This document shows positions 14,801 to 25,858 of a stretch of 64,000 nucleotides of DNA, piece by piece. The notes beneath the pieces are model-generated. The model ran no database searches. It was not told the DNA's origin and saw nothing but the letters and a program-made list of their open reading frames with translations. Source of the stretch: Rotaria socialis (lineage: Eukaryota; Rotifera; Eurotatoria; Philodinida; Philodinidae); NCBI GenBank assembly GCA_905331475.1, contig CAJNYU010000435.1, positions 156,013-220,012 of the forward strand, read 5' to 3'. How positions within the stretch are numbered: position 1 is the first letter of the stretch; each line of letters begins with the position of its first letter. A program made the position numbers and the translations under genes.

Positions 14801-17138
14801 GAAATGGGTGTTCATACAGTTAGTGTTAAACATAAGGATATGCATATCCCAGGCAGTCCTTTTGGTAAATAAATCAAATCGTTTATTTTTTCCGTCACAA
14901 AAATGAATATTTTTCTTTTAATATCTTATAGAGTTTACTGTTGGCCCAATACAAGGTGGTGGCGCTCATAAAGTTCGTGCTACTGGAAATGGTCTTATAC
15001 GTGGAGAAGTTAACATGACCAGTAAGGAGAAACGAAACTAAATATTTATTCTATGAATACTGAAAATTTATTTTTTTGTTTGTTTTCAGATGAATTTAAT
15101 ATTTATACACGTGAAGCAGGTGCTGGCGGTCTTGCTATTGCCATAGAAGGACCTGCTAAAGCTGAAATAGACTTTTTCGATCGTAAAGATGGTTCATGTG
15201 GTGTATCTTTTGTATGTCCTGAGCCAGGTGAATATCAAGTATCGATCAAATTCAATGATGAACATATCCCAGATTCACCATTCAATGTCGTCATTGGTTC
15301 ACCATTTGGTGATGCGAAAAAACTAACAATACAAAGTCTTCAAAATAAAGGACATGAAGTTAATCGACCATGTATGTTTACTGTTAATGTAAACGGTGCA
15401 CGCGGTAGACTTGATGCTCGAGTGACAGCACCAAGTGGAACAGAAGATAATTGTATTGTACAAGAAATGGGCGATGGTAAAAAGAAACAGAGTATTGTTA
15501 TTTTTATTTCCATGAGAACTTATTTTTAGAACATTACGCTATTCGATTTATCCCACGAGAAAACGGTGTTCATTGGGTACATGTTCGTTTTAATGGACGT
15601 GATATACCTGATTCGCCATTTCGTGTTGTTGTCGGTCATGCTAATGCTGATCCAGGCAGAGTATTTGCATCGGGCTCTGGCTTATATCAAGGAGAAACAG
15701 GTACGGATAACCGATCGATTTAATTTAATTCTATTCTATTTTCATAATTGAAGGTCATCCATGTGAATTTTTAATTGATACAATGAACGCTGGCGCTGGC
15801 GCATTAGCTGTTACTGTTGATGGACCATCGAAAGTTCAACTAGATTGTAAAGAAGTATCCGAAGGTATATATTTTTTTTTGTTAATTATATAATTAGACT
15901 TTTGACAAAATTATTCTCTATGATTAGGTTATCGTGTAAGCTTTACACCAACAGCACCCGGCGATTATCTCATTACAATTAAATTTGCCGGAATTAATAT
16001 TGCTGGCAGTCCATTTAAGTGCATGGTTGGAGGTAATTATTTCTGACATATGCTAGCAATAAAAATGATTTAGTAGAAATTCAAAAGTAAACAAACTATT
16101 TTACGCAATATATGATGTTACTAACATAATAATATTAGTAGTAGATTTGTTTCAATAAGCATCAAACTAATTCCGATTGAAAATTCGACTCGTCTAGACA
16201 ACATCACGGCTATGTATCTGATAGAATCTATTGAGTTGTCCTTGAAGTCGTGCATGAAAAATTTCTACTCGATGGCTTGTATTCACTTTCGAAATGTAAT
16301 CATCATCTTCGGCGGGCACTCATCTATTTCCTAAGACGAAACTCTCTTGAGAATGTGAGACACGAGCATGCAATCTTTGATTAGAGTTGGTAGTATCACG
16401 GTGTTATAGTGAAAGTAGATATCAGCACTTACATTAACTAGGTAAATTTTGAGGATTCATATCAGAAAACTTAACATCCGGTATCCGCTAAAAACTAGCA
16501 ATCGGTGTGACTAGTTAGATATTATTATAATTATATTTCTTTATTTTTCTGTATTGAAAATGAAACCTATAATCTATGTTTAGGTATGAATTTGAATGCT
16601 AGTCGCGGTGGTTTCGGTACAATGACTACATCATCATCCTATGTTCAGCGTTCACAAGGCAATTTAGCAAGTCAATCAACATATAATACAATTGAACAAT
16701 CATCATCATTTGCATCAAATTCACGAAACAATTACGCAAGTATTGACGCCAGTCGAGTACGAGCACAAGGAGATGGTTTATCACGTGCATATCGTAATGA
16801 AAAAGCTACATTTACAGTAGATACTCGTGATGGCGGTAAGAGCTGTTTGGATTAAGAATAACTATGCATGCATTGTTTTAAATATAGGTAATGCTATGCT
16901 AATGGTAGGTGTATTCGGTCCTAAATATCCATGTGAAGAAGTATTTATTAAACACGTTGGAAATAATCAATACAATGTTCAATATGTAAACATTCATTTG
17001 ATCTTTCAAAAAAGAAACAAAAAGGTATCAAATATTTTTATTTTTTAGACTGTACGAGAAAAAGGTGAATATATGTTGGTTGTTAAATGGGGCGATCAAC
17101 ATATTCCAGGCTCTCCTTGGCATATCGAGGTCGTCTAA
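723..17138 (+). CDS. FLN: Filamin (actin-crosslinking protein), 39 exons
   Basis: This is a full-length filamin, the actin crosslinker and mechanosensing scaffold. After a short glycine-rich start come two calponin-homology domains in exons 2-4: CH1 with the actin-binding [10 protein letters not shown] motif and the NLKLILGL-type segment, and CH2 from QKLMNWIQ to [11 protein letters not shown] then count 22 filamin Ig repeats, most ending in an SPF motif, against 24 in vertebrates. A hinge-1 region lies at 9803-10494, and an S/N-rich hinge 2 (exon 16584-16835) precedes the last, dimerising repeat. Repeat matches place my repeats 13-22 opposite vertebrate 15-24, so the two missing repeats lie in the first rod. 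Stitched exons: 723-849, 965-1261, 2110-2370, 2426-2671, 2737-2855, 2941-3018, 3079-3241, 3296-3496, 4999-5136, 5188-5445, 5651-5841, 5901-6158, 6219-6339, 6401-6625, 6823-7260, 7319-7450, 7781-7954, 8003-8271, 8335-8548, 8885-9008, 9080-9233, 9301-9490, 9555-9802, 10495-10627, 11861-12222, 12277-12688, 12749-12796, 12865-13017, 13365-13493, 14620-14689, 14758-14864, 14932-15021, 15090-15476, 15530-15700, 15754-15864, 15928-16032, 16584-16835, 16888-16985, 17049-17138. All introns are GT-AG except 13494-14619, which starts GC. The product is roughly 2,400-2,500 residues. Confidence 0.96.
3497..4998. other. Large filamin intron 8, no gene seen
   Basis: A 1.5-kb intron between Ig repeats 2 and 3. 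It holds a short TA microsatellite (3885-3900) and small hairpins such as GTCACGTCGGTGAC (4117-4130). Open frames on either strand are short and low in complexity. No nested gene is supported. Confidence 0.5.
5519..5527 (+). other. FLN: Candidate 9-nt filamin microexon in Ig repeat 4
   Basis: Inside the intron 5446-5650, TTTTATTAG and GTAAGT flank nine bases. Inclusion would keep the frame and turn LGFSIEG into LGDISFSIEG. Skipping gives the standard filamin consensus, so if the exon is real it is a variant. The donor is a perfect consensus. Confidence 0.35.
9916..9930 (+). other. FLN: Candidate 15-nt filamin microexon (hinge 1)
   Basis: The sequence TTTAG precedes and GTAGGC follows a 15-base block encoding PFPTM. 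It lies between exon 23, whose end is in phase 0, and exon 24, which starts in phase 0, so inclusion keeps the frame. The position matches vertebrate hinge 1, which is itself a separately spliced segment. It has no homologue I can recognise and could be a chance splice-site pair. Confidence 0.4.
10052..10069 (+). other. FLN: Candidate 18-nt filamin microexon (hinge 1)
   Basis: A long pyrimidine tract (about 10020-10049) ending in CTAG leads into an 18-base block encoding GTPDIR, followed by a GTATGC donor. It is in frame with exons 23 and 24 and with the 15-nt microexon upstream. The strong tract makes this the more convincing of the two hinge microexons. Inclusion is inferred. Confidence 0.5.
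10655..10715. repeat. Small hairpin element in filamin intron 24
   Basis: The arms CCAGGTCGA (10655-10663) and TCGACCTGG (10707-10715) are exact inverse complements. They enclose a second inverted pair, AAGATCT / AGATCTT, giving a ~61-base double hairpin in an otherwise plain 1.2-kb intron (10628-11860). It may be a tiny foldback insertion. I see nothing else in this intron. Confidence 0.55.
14026..17138 (+). CDS. FLN: Predicted short filamin isoform from an alternative first exon
   Basis: Within the 1.1-kb intron after filamin exon 29, an ATG at 14026 opens a 159-codon exon (14026-14503). It is directly preceded by an in-frame TAA, so it reads as a first coding exon and not as a cassette. 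The segment is rich in S, N and Q with a seven-Q run, and ends in the residues QTLP with a GT donor. Its phase matches the acceptor at 14620, giving [13 protein letters not shown], the same junction used by the long form. The short protein would lack both CH domains and repeats 1-17, and would carry the rest of repeat 18 (vertebrate 20) through the dimerising repeat 22. The leader before the ATG shares an ATAACCACCA string with the main 5' UTR. Drosophila cheerio also makes a short filamin without an actin-binding domain. The splice phase and the stop are seen; the isoform itself is inferred. Confidence 0.7.
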
Positions 17139-17449
17139 AAAAAAACAAATCGAATCAAAATCACATCGAACAAGAATCATAAAAGTTCTCCTTTTTATTT
17201 ATATGCATATATGCTAGAGAATTTCATTCTTTTTTTTAATTATATTTTCTTTTTTTTCTCTCATTTGAGTAGTTTTGTTATACTCTTGTGTGCACGCATG
17301 CTCAAACTACTCGTCTCTTTTTTTCTCTTTATTAGTCAAGGTGCTATGATGTGTGAAATGAGTTAGAGAAAACAAACAAATGAATGAATCAGCATTGTTC
17401 TCGTTTCTACATCTATATGTTTGGTCATCCTTTTTCTCTCTATAGTTGG

Positions 17450-17480
<31 letters not shown>

Positions 17481-18193
17481 TTGTTTTTTTTACTATAAAG
17501 AAAAATAATTTGTTCTATACATAGATTTGCAAGAAAAGAAGAATACCTTTATCCCTAACGATTTGCTTTGTCCGTTTGTGTTAATTTTATGTTTTCTTTT
17601 TTTTTCATACGTATTTTTTTCTATTAAAAGAGATTTTTATCAATAAGTCGAGAAATCTCTCTCGCGGAGAAAAATACTTTTTTGTTTGTCAATATTTCGA
17701 TTGATTAGTTTTGTCACTATGTTTCCCCTTGAGTAATATTGATTTATTCATTGGTTCGATGCAGTTTATGATCAATGCCCACTGGCAAATACTTCTTTCA
17801 TTCACGAGCAATATGTGCATGTAATTAAGGTCGATCGGTAGAAAGAAAGAAAGAAAGACATGACGATTTATTATGATGAAAGACTAAACTAGAAAAACAA
17901 AACAAAACAAAAATGTCAAAAGCAATAGAGGATGCTGACTAAATTAGATCTTCCTTTGCTATCTTTCTTCATGGATGGTACATTGAAGATGATGGGATTC
18001 CATTATTTTTTTTCTTCTTCTTCTTTTTTTTGTTTCCATTCTATCTCGCTTTGTTGTTTGATGAGAGAAATAATAAGAGCAGGATGATTCTATTCATTGT
18101 CAACGGTTCATCTTTCTCATGCATTAAACACAACAGAAAACATCATATTTTGAAGGATTATTATTTGTCGATAAACAAGAAAATAATTTTTCA
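17139..18193 (+). other. Filamin 3' UTR and spacer before the GNAT gene
   Basis: No coding gene is seen. The region is T-rich with a (TC)n run at about 17450-17475, a GAAA run at 17842-17857 and several AATAAA/ATTAAA-like signals, consistent with a filamin 3' UTR of unknown length followed by the start region of the next gene. Confidence 0.45.
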
Positions 18194-18955
18194 ATGCATT
18201 CATCTCTGCTACGAAAACGTCTGAATGATATATGTGATTCATATTCCCCACTTTCTGGATCTACAACATCATCACCTTCGCCGACGACATGGCTTGCATC
18301 ACCACAAATTGATTTACGTATCATGCGCGATGAACATCGTGAAAAAGTATTTGAACTTGTGACAGAAACATTTTTTCGTGATGAACCATTAAATAAATGT
18401 CTAGCATTTGCTCTTCCTCATGAACCCATTGATTTTGTTGAACTTGTTATATCAACAGCTTTAGAAGATCAATGTTCATTTGTTGCTATTGATATTCAAA
18501 CGCAAAATGCCATTGGTGTTATTTTAAATATCATAAAATATCGCCCATTATCAGCAACGATTGATAATCAAGATAAATTTGATATAAAAAATTTCCAATC
18601 TGAAAAATTACGATTTATATTAAGTGTTCTTCAACGTGTTCATGACAATGTTGATTTATTTCAAAAACTGAATACAGATCGTTTATTACATGTTGTTGTT
18701 ATTGCTGTTGATGTACACTATCGTGGTTTAAGATTAACAGAAAAATTGATTCGTGCAAGCTTGGAACGAGCTAAAACTCAACTCAATATTAACGCAGCTT
18801 TCTCCGAAGCTACAAGTCTTTATTCAGCTAAAGCATTTCGTAAACAAGATTTCCAAAAATACAATGAACTTATTTATATTGAATATGATAATGTTCGTTT
18901 AGCTAGTCTAACTGGAGAACATGATCGGTGTCAATTACTTGCCAAACAACTCTGA
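18194..18955 (+). CDS. GNAT-family N-acetyltransferase, arylalkylamine NAT-like
   Basis: This single-exon gene encodes 253 residues. After an S/P-rich leader of about 35 residues comes a GNAT fold. An FRDEPLN segment (about residues 61-67) matches the DEPL signature seen in insect-type arylalkylamine/dopamine N-acetyltransferases. The acetyl-CoA-binding motif A is near residues 168-183, with HYRGLRLTEKL resembling the R-x-x-G-x-A/G loop; the usual second glycine is replaced by leucine, so cofactor binding may differ. Members of this family acetylate small amines with acetyl-CoA in the cytosol. The substrate cannot be told from sequence. The start at 18194 is the first ATG of the frame. The gene sits about 1 kb past filamin and 265 bases before the TMEM163-like gene. 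Confidence 0.78.
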   Translation: MHSSLLRKRLNDICDSYSPLSGSTTSSPSPTTWLASPQIDLRIMRDEHREKVFELVTETFFRDEPLNKCLAFALPHEPIDFVELVISTALEDQCSFVAIDIQTQNAIGVILNIIKYRPLSATIDNQDKFDIKNFQSEKLRFILSVLQRVHDNVDLFQKLNTDRLLHVVVIAVDVHYRGLRLTEKLIRASLERAKTQLNINAAFSEATSLYSAKAFRKQDFQKYNELIYIEYDNVRLASLTGEHDRCQLLAKQL

Positions 18956-19220
18956 ATCTTTTTTCTTCTTTTGTCGCTCTTTTTCGTGTTGTTCTTTTTT
19001 TTGTATCTCGTTCTGCATATTAGGAGAAGAAGAAGAAAAAAAAAGAGTACTCCCATGTGATGATAGTCTCGGTTCAACGGTTCGATTGATGATGCTTTAC
19101 CGTAGAAAAGATATCGTAACCATACATATGCAGTATCGAGGAATAGGTGTAGTGGTAAAAAAATTATTTTGGTTGGATACAAAATGGCATTGTTGAATTA
19201 ATAAACATTTCCCTTTATCA

Positions 19221-20000
19221 ATGACTAATTCGCCAGACTTCAGTATTCCGATTGATAATAATTTAAAATCGACTCCGATAAGCCATGAACGATTTCATCG
19301 TCTACGTCGTATAGCTTTTTGGTCATGTATTATTTCAGTTGTATTTGATATTGCACTTGGTTTAACAGCATTCGTAAATTGTATGCGTACAAGATCGTTC
19401 GGTAGTTTTTCATATTCTGTTCATGCATTGATGGATTCCTTATGTGAAAGTTTTGTAGCATGGCATTTAACAGCAAAATCAATTGATGATGTCAACCGTC
19501 GTGATAGACTTGCTTGTTGTGTTATAGGTGCATTATTTATTGGATCGTTTCTTGCTATTGAAACACGTGCAATACAAAGTATGATGTCACCACCTACTGT
19601 ACGACCAGATATGACCGTAGTGATATATTCTCTAATATATATTATTGTATTTACAATATTATCAATAATAAAGATGACAATTAGTAAACAAATAAAATCA
19701 ACAGCATTGAAATTTGATACAATTAATTCTATAATTGGCATTATTATGGTCTTGCCGCTTATAGTTTGGGATCGTGTCATATTTATAAATAAATTTACAC
19801 ATATTGATGATCTTGTACAAGTATTAATGGTGCTATTTTTATTTGTTGCTGGAGGCAAATTGATAGTAGACTCAATCACAATAATGAATGCTGATTATGC
19901 ACGTAAATTACGGGAAAAAAAATTACAAAAAATGCTAAAAGAAAGCGATGATGACCCATTGGAAAGATTTAACAGTGGTAGTTATACTGTTGGTACTTGA
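19221..20000 (+). CDS. TMEM163-like six-TM cation-efflux-type membrane protein
   Basis: This single-exon gene encodes 259 residues with six hydrophobic spans at about 31-52, 63-81, 97-113, 132-151, 168-188 and 197-219, and cytosolic-type charged tails. The pattern in the TM2-TM3 region (ALMDSLCESFVAW, then RRDRLACCVIGALFIGSF) fits TMEM163, a relative of the CDF zinc transporters found in vesicle and plasma membranes that exports zinc. As I recall it, human TMEM163 uses two aspartates spaced D-x3-D in TM2; here the same spacing is D72-x3-E76, a conservative change. The lysine-rich C-terminus may be a short helix. The family call rests on topology and local motifs, not on an alignment. Confidence 0.68.
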   Translation: MTNSPDFSIPIDNNLKSTPISHERFHRLRRIAFWSCIISVVFDIALGLTAFVNCMRTRSFGSFSYSVHALMDSLCESFVAWHLTAKSIDDVNRRDRLACCVIGALFIGSFLAIETRAIQSMMSPPTVRPDMTVVIYSLIYIIVFTILSIIKMTISKQIKSTALKFDTINSIIGIIMVLPLIVWDRVIFINKFTHIDDLVQVLMVLFLFVAGGKLIVDSITIMNADYARKLREKKLQKMLKESDDDPLERFNSGSYTVGT

Positions 20001-20857
20001 AAGTGTTCTTGTTATTTCAAACCGATAAGTATAGAATGAATTAATTTAAAAAAGAACCATTTTCTTTTCAATTGAATACTCTTATTTATTAGAACTTTTT
20101 CCTTATGATTAATTTAATAATAAAAAATGTATTCATTGAACTGAATTAATTTTATTAAATAAAAAGATAAAAACTAAATCTGGTAGTAAATGTATGGCTG
20201 CAATTGACTAATTATGGCGCATAATCAATTCATATCTATTATTCGTTTTTAGAATATTGAATTTAAAAGGTAAACCGATCAATAGAGAGCTGCCATAGGC
20301 CAAGATCAACGATCCTATAAAACAAAAAATGAATTTGTAATTCAGTTAATAAATAAAAACATGTTTCTATGGAGATCAAACAGATATAAATTAATTCACA
20401 TATTTATTCAAGTCATTTCTCGAAAGAATTCTGAACAAGAATAATTTTATTATTGTGTGTATATCTGTTATTCTGTATAGATCCCTTGATAGAGAAAATA
20501 TTATAAATAATCGAAGATAACCTTCGATTGAGAATATTTTCATCATAATTTTCGAAGAAAATACTAAGACTTCATTTAATTGAAATAAAGAAGTCTACTC
20601 TAATCTTCGATCTTAACAATTCATATTCAACTTACCTAGACGATTCTTTTATTTCAAATGAAATATGAAATCAAACGAATGGCTACGCATTTTGTAGTAA
20701 TGTAGAGTCCCAAAATATAAACGAATAATTACAATAGATGTCCTTAAACAATTGCTTTGTACTTGGATTGGTTCTTTCATGTACAGTATCGATTTTCGAA
20801 CGAACATTACATTTTTTTATTCATTCGTTCATCAGAAATATACTTGTTCGGTTTCAG
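20001..20857. other. Intergenic region upstream of MCM10
   Basis: AT-rich sequence with no supported gene. An acceptor-like TTTCAG lies directly before the MCM10 ATG, so a noncoding 5' exon may lie near 20738-20850. A palindromic AT-rich stretch around 20500-20560 (AACCTTCGATTGAGA and flanking TCGAAGA/TCTTCGA words) is the only structure noted. Confidence 0.4.
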
Positions 20858-23490
20858 ATGGAAAATGAAATTGATGATGATGAATTGGCAGCAATACTTG
20901 CTGCAGATGAGCAAGAACAACAACGAGAAGAAGAAGAGGCACAGAAGAAAAACGAAGAATTAACACGAAACCTATCGTTTTCAGAACAAGCTGAAACAAT
21001 GACACGTGAACAATTAGTTGAATTAGCATGTGCGCTTGTTGATAAGCCAAAAGCAACTTCAAAGAATTCTACATACAAATTTTCTGATAAGGACATGGGA
21101 GAACTATTCGGAAGTAAAACATCAAAGTATGAGAAACAAAAAGAATTGTTTGAAGCTTTCTTATAACATTTGATAGTAAATTACAATAGTTAGATAGCTT
21201 AATAGAATTCAAGACTTGCATGTACAGATATTGGTATGGTTTATGGCTGTAGTGTTTTTTTCTTCTCTCTCTCTCTCTCTCTAGTACTCAAAAACAGATA
21301 TTGAAAATCCAACAATCGTCGACATTAGCCACGTTAACAACTGGCTCAACATCACAATCAATAATTACACCATCAGTTTATATTGATCCAACAACACATA
21401 TTCGTATAGGTACACTTAATTATACGCCAAGTGAAATAAAATTGAAATTATCTGCAACCAAATTTATTCGTTTATTTGAAATTGATAAACAACCTCCACC
21501 GATGCCTGCCGAATGGTGTACAATGGCTGTATTAATTAGTAAATCGGATGTGAAACAAGCCAGTAATGGTTCAACATATAGTATTTGGCGTATAACAGAT
21601 TTTAAAACAACAATAAATATGTTTCTATTCGGGGACGCACATCAATCATTGTGGAAAACCACTTTATCAAGTGTTTTACTTATATATGAAGGTGATGCAA
21701 AAAAGCCGGGACAATTATCAATAAAATATGAACGAAATATTTCAATACTGGGTTCAAATCCTGATTTAGGTCAATGTAAAGCCAAAACAAAGTCTGGCGA
21801 ACAATGTAAAATGTTTGTCAACCGACACGAATGTGAATATTGCGTTACACATGCTCATCAACTGCATAGAAGTGGTCAGCAAAATGTAAATAAATTTAAT
21901 GTTGGAAATAATTCGAGAATGAATTTACAAAGTACTGGTTCATTTGTACCTAAGAAATTTGCTGGTAGTAGTGGTGGTGGAAGTATGAGCTCATCATCAT
22001 CATGGTCAAAAAGTTCATCAAAGACAACATCAAAAAATATGAATCAATCATCAAAGCCATCGAGCAGTGAACTTAATACTAAAGAAAAATCTATGCTTGT
22101 CATGTTAGGTATCGAGGATGATCCATTGGTATGTCTAAGAACACAAGAAAGCAAAGGTTTGTTTTAGTTTTAGTTAGAATACTATTTTTTCTATTTTTAG
22201 AATATATTTCTTTTTAGGTTTAGCCGATTCAATGGCGGATGTTCGTGAACTTTATGAAGCTAAACAAGCAGCTGGTAAAGTGAAGAGAATAAGATATGAT
22301 GAACGAAAGACTCGAGATGATGATACGACAACTTCGATTCGATCTTATCCATTGTCTGCAACGAAATCACCTACACGAGAAGTAAAAAATTCACCACTGA
22401 ATGAAATACGTTCTCAATCTGTCATTAAAAAGAGTAAGTTCTTTTCTAAACAATGTTTCAGACAGATAATATACGTTTCTGTACGATGCAACATATATGT
22501 GGCAGGCGAGCTTGGAATAGTTTTTTTCGTCATTTTTTTAATAGAATTTTTGTTGAGGTCTGGCTTTAGAAATTTTTATATTGATAATTATTCCGTGCAT
22601 CTTTTTACAATGAGTTTTTACATAATTCAGCTCTCTGTATATTTTTTAAACTATGGGGACATTGAATTTATCTGAAAACTATTTTGTTCTCTTTTCTGTT
22701 TTTCTATAATCTATTATCACGAGCAGAAAAAAAGAAAAAGAAAAATATTCTTTTTTCTTCTTTAGTTTCTTCACCCAAACAATTTGTTGATTTAACAAAA
22801 ACAGCTAGTTCTGAAGCAATTACTAATGCTAAACAACGTGCAATTGATATACTTAAACAGCGTCTTGCTCAAAAACAGATTAGACCAGGCAATGGACAAT
22901 CGTTGATATCTGCTGATGCAATTGTTTCTTCGTCACCAAAACGATCCAATAGTGATACGGATTCGGATCTTTCATCAAAGCGTCTTAAAACATTTACTAA
23001 TAATTCTGAACCAGTTGATGAAAAACGTTTTCTTGATGTAATAAATATGAAATCATCGCATTCAGATTTATATAGTCAAATGACGCTCGACGAAATGTTT
23101 GAACGCTATCAAAAGAAAGAAAATATTGAAGAAAAACTCCTTCAAGTAATGGAACGTGACATTAAAGTTGTTGTTTGCCGTCAATGTCATTATACAGCAT
23201 ATAAACAATCAATATTATGTAAACAAAAACAACATTACGTTAAAATATGTGAAGTAAAACAAAAATTTTTCGAATGTGTGGAATGTCATAAACGTGTTTT
23301 CACTTGGTCGCAATATCCAGTTGATAATTGTACAAATTGCCATAGTTTAAAAGGTTTTCGTCGTACAGCTTTAATTCGCGAGCGCCATGGAGCAAAATTT
23401 GATGATGAAATATTATTATTACGTGGTGAAGAAGAAAAATTTCTTAATTCGTTTGTTAGCCATGAAAAATTACCCGATATTGTCGATTAA
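20858..23490 (+). CDS. MCM10: MCM10 replication initiation factor
   Basis: Four exons (20858-21126, 21285-22156, 22218-22433, 22766-23490) join in phase to a 693-residue protein. MCM10 binds the MCM2-7/CDC45 helicase and polymerase alpha at nuclear origins and forks. Seen in order: an acidic, coiled N-terminus; the internal OB-fold (residues about 115-245, with the AEWCTMAVLISK and SIWRITDF segments); the MCM10 CCCH zinc finger (C254 onward, the GQCKAK and CEYCVTH parts); a basic linker; and the C-terminal zinc-binding region, with CRQCHYTAYK and CTNCHSLKGFRR, ending RGEEEKFLNS as in animal MCM10. The start at 20858 gives the natural acidic N-terminus; an upstream in-frame ATG at 20738 would add an unlikely hydrophobic leader. 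The exon 1 donor (GTATGA) is the least certain junction. Confidence 0.93.
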
Positions 23491-24034
23491 TTAATATTTC
23501 ACTAACATTTCTTTATGTGTGTTCTTTATGCAACATGTGTTTATATTTTGCAAAGAAAAGATATATTTTGTTCTTTATCTAATTCAGTTATTTCGATGTT
23601 GCATAAGGATAGCAATGTTATACGTTCGTTCACATTTTTCAGATCACACTAACAAAATCAATTCCCAATCAGAGGATTGATACAACGAAATTTCCTCGCT
23701 TCCCATATAGAAAGATTCTCTTCAAGATCATGAATGAACTAGAAATAATTCAAAAGTTTCGTTTAGTTTGATGTATCGGATTAAAATGTGTACTGATATT
23801 AGTGAGCACTAAACTAAAAAGGTTATCTCAAATGTAGGAACTCAAAAAGATCGAACTACTGATAATGTGCGCTTGAATATTGAGACCATGCATTTGAGTT
23901 ATAAAGGCATGCGATTTGAGTAGTGATTAATTCAGAACTATTGAATCAAGAGTATCTGATAAAGTCATGGACTCGAGTTCTTTCCAATTAGCTTATTTTG
24001 AACTACTGCACAAGAGGTATACGTTAAATTTTAT
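23491..24034. other. Intergenic spacer after MCM10
   Basis: No gene is seen. The sequence is AT-rich and unstructured until the CTACCCAG end of the foldback element at 24035, which marks the edge of the accessory region. Confidence 0.5.
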
Positions 24035-24380
24035 CTACCCAGGTGAATCAATCCGATACCGAATCCCATCGGATTCTATGGGGTTCTACCATCCGACGAA
24101 ATCCCGTTGGATTCCTGGTTGAGGAATCAATGTCGGATCCGACAGTCGTATTTCCAATGATATCCGATTGTCGTAACCAATGAAATCCGAAGCATTCCGA
24201 TTGACGGTTACTGTCGGATTTTATTAGTTTCCGATATTAGGATCCGATATCGATTCCGGAACCAGGAATCCGACGATAATCCGATAGTTTCCTTGCGCCT
24301 TCCGTAGAACTCCGTCGGATTTCAATAGGAACCGATCGGAACTCATCGGATCCTAGGCTAGGATTCATTTTTCTGGGTAG
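24035..24380 (+). mobile_element. ATCCGAT-word foldback element, copy 1
   Basis: A ~346-bp block runs from CTACCCAG to CTGGGTAG, which are exact inverse complements. Its interior is packed with ATCCGAT/ATCGGAT and CCGACGG-type words, so it can pair with itself in many ways. It has no coding capacity. A near-identical copy lies inverted at 25503-25852. It resembles a MITE in size and ends, but I do not recognise the family and see no obvious target-site duplication. Confidence 0.7.
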
Positions 24381-24974
24381 CACTCATTCATAGCACTAGC
24401 CAAGTGACTCATATATCGACGTATACTCGTCAAGAACATTTTCATCTGTAACATCATCGCTATCCATTGCATTGTTAACTTCGAATAAGTATCAGTCAGA
24501 TACCTGTTGCCAGGAGCTTTCGGAATTTTTCAGATCGTTTAATATTTAGAACTGTCCGCGTAAAACAAAAGAAAATACGTGAAATTATTTCAGTCATAGT
24601 TTATTTCAATAAAGCAAAAACATTTTACAATATACTAGTCAGATTAATATGATGAAAACAGACAGAAGCATATAGTAATATTAAGGTGATAAATAGAATA
24701 TAAAAATGACGTATTATGAAAAAGCGAAAAGGGTAACATTTCCATTAGTAGTCGAAAATCATCAAAAACATGAGAAACCAGTAAAAACAAACGAGCTGGT
24801 AATGCATGATGCCTGCGTTATTGTTCTTCTTGGAACAAACTTCCTACTACTCAGTTACAGAATCAGACATAACTACTATGTATTTCAGTCCACCACCGTT
24901 TGAAAAGCATAAAAAATCTTTGATTTTTTTAAGCAAGAAAAACTAGTGTAGACTTATTTGAAGAGTATGAAGAC
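24381..24974. other. Spacer between foldback copy 1 and the FG-GAP fragment
   Basis: No gene is supported. A short open frame at 24706-24903 has no family resemblance. Confidence 0.4.
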
Positions 24975-25502
24975 ATCATGTACACGCATTTAAGTAGATT
25001 CCCAAAGTTGAATTACCACGATTAGGTACAGCAAAATCTGTTCGCTTGTCTTGGTTAAAATCTCATACTACAACTATTGACGGACTATTGGTACTGTTAA
25101 ACGATAACAACCGATCAAAAGTACCGTTCCCAAATCCAATTAGGACACTGATACTTGTCGTAGACATATGAGGAATAACGATGTCCAACAGGTTATGTCG
25201 ATTGAAATCAGCAAGTGCAGCCACATATGGATTCACACTAATCAAAGAATAGCGACTGTACACAACGAAATATATTGGCTCCAGTGGGAGAAAATGTGGT
25301 GACCGCAAGGCTCAGTCGATTATCTCGATTCAAGTCTTCAACGGCAACTGAGTATGGACCGTTGCTAGACGTAAATGAAATTTGAGGTGCCAACTGACCA
25401 TTTCCATAGCTGAGAAGAATGCTCACACTATTGTTACAATAATTTACTGTGACAAGATCGAGTACACCATCTTGATTGAAATCACCGGGTGGCCATATTG
25501 TA
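24975..25502 (-). pseudogene. Broken FG-GAP/VCBS-repeat protein fragment
   Basis: On the minus strand, four repeats of the FG-GAP/VCBS kind can be read: GDFNQDGVLDLV, EDLNRDNRLSLAV, ADFNRHNLLDIV and DFNQDKRTDFAV, with SVLIGFGNGTF-type linkers. Proteins with such beta-propeller repeats are extracellular and bind calcium or partners. The frame is broken by a shift near 25270-25300 and by a TGA in front of the DFNQDKRT repeat, and the upstream end stops at the foldback element boundary. It is therefore a relic of a larger gene. Confidence 0.75.
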
Positions 25503-25852
25503 CGGCCCAGGAGAATGAATCCTAGCCTAGGATCCGATGAGTTCCGATCGATTCCTATTGAAATCCGACGGAGTTCTACGGAAGGCGCAAGGAAACTATC
25601 GGATTATCGTCGGATTCCTGGTTCCAGAATCGATATCGGATCCTAATATCGGAAACTAATAAAATCTGACAGTAACCGCCAATCGGAACCGGAATGCTTC
25701 GGATTTCATTGGTTACGACAATCGGATATCATTGGAAATACGACTGTCGGATTCGACATTGATTCCTCAACCAGGAATCCAACGGGATTTCGTCGGATGG
25801 TGGGACCCCATAGAATCCGATGGGATTCTGTATCGGATTGATCCACCTGGGA
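25503..25852 (-). mobile_element. ATCCGAT-word foldback element, copy 2 (inverted)
   Basis: This is the inverse complement of copy 1 at 24035-24380 with a few substitutions. Its ends are weaker (CGGCCCAG ... CTGGGATA). It abuts the FG-GAP fragment directly. Together the two copies form an inverted pair around about 1.1 kb. Confidence 0.7.
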
Positions 25853-25858
25853 TATTAC

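Noticed and set aside
18921..19196. 91-codon frame between the GNAT and TMEM163-like genes
   Set aside because: It overlaps the GNAT 3' end in another frame and is low in complexity.
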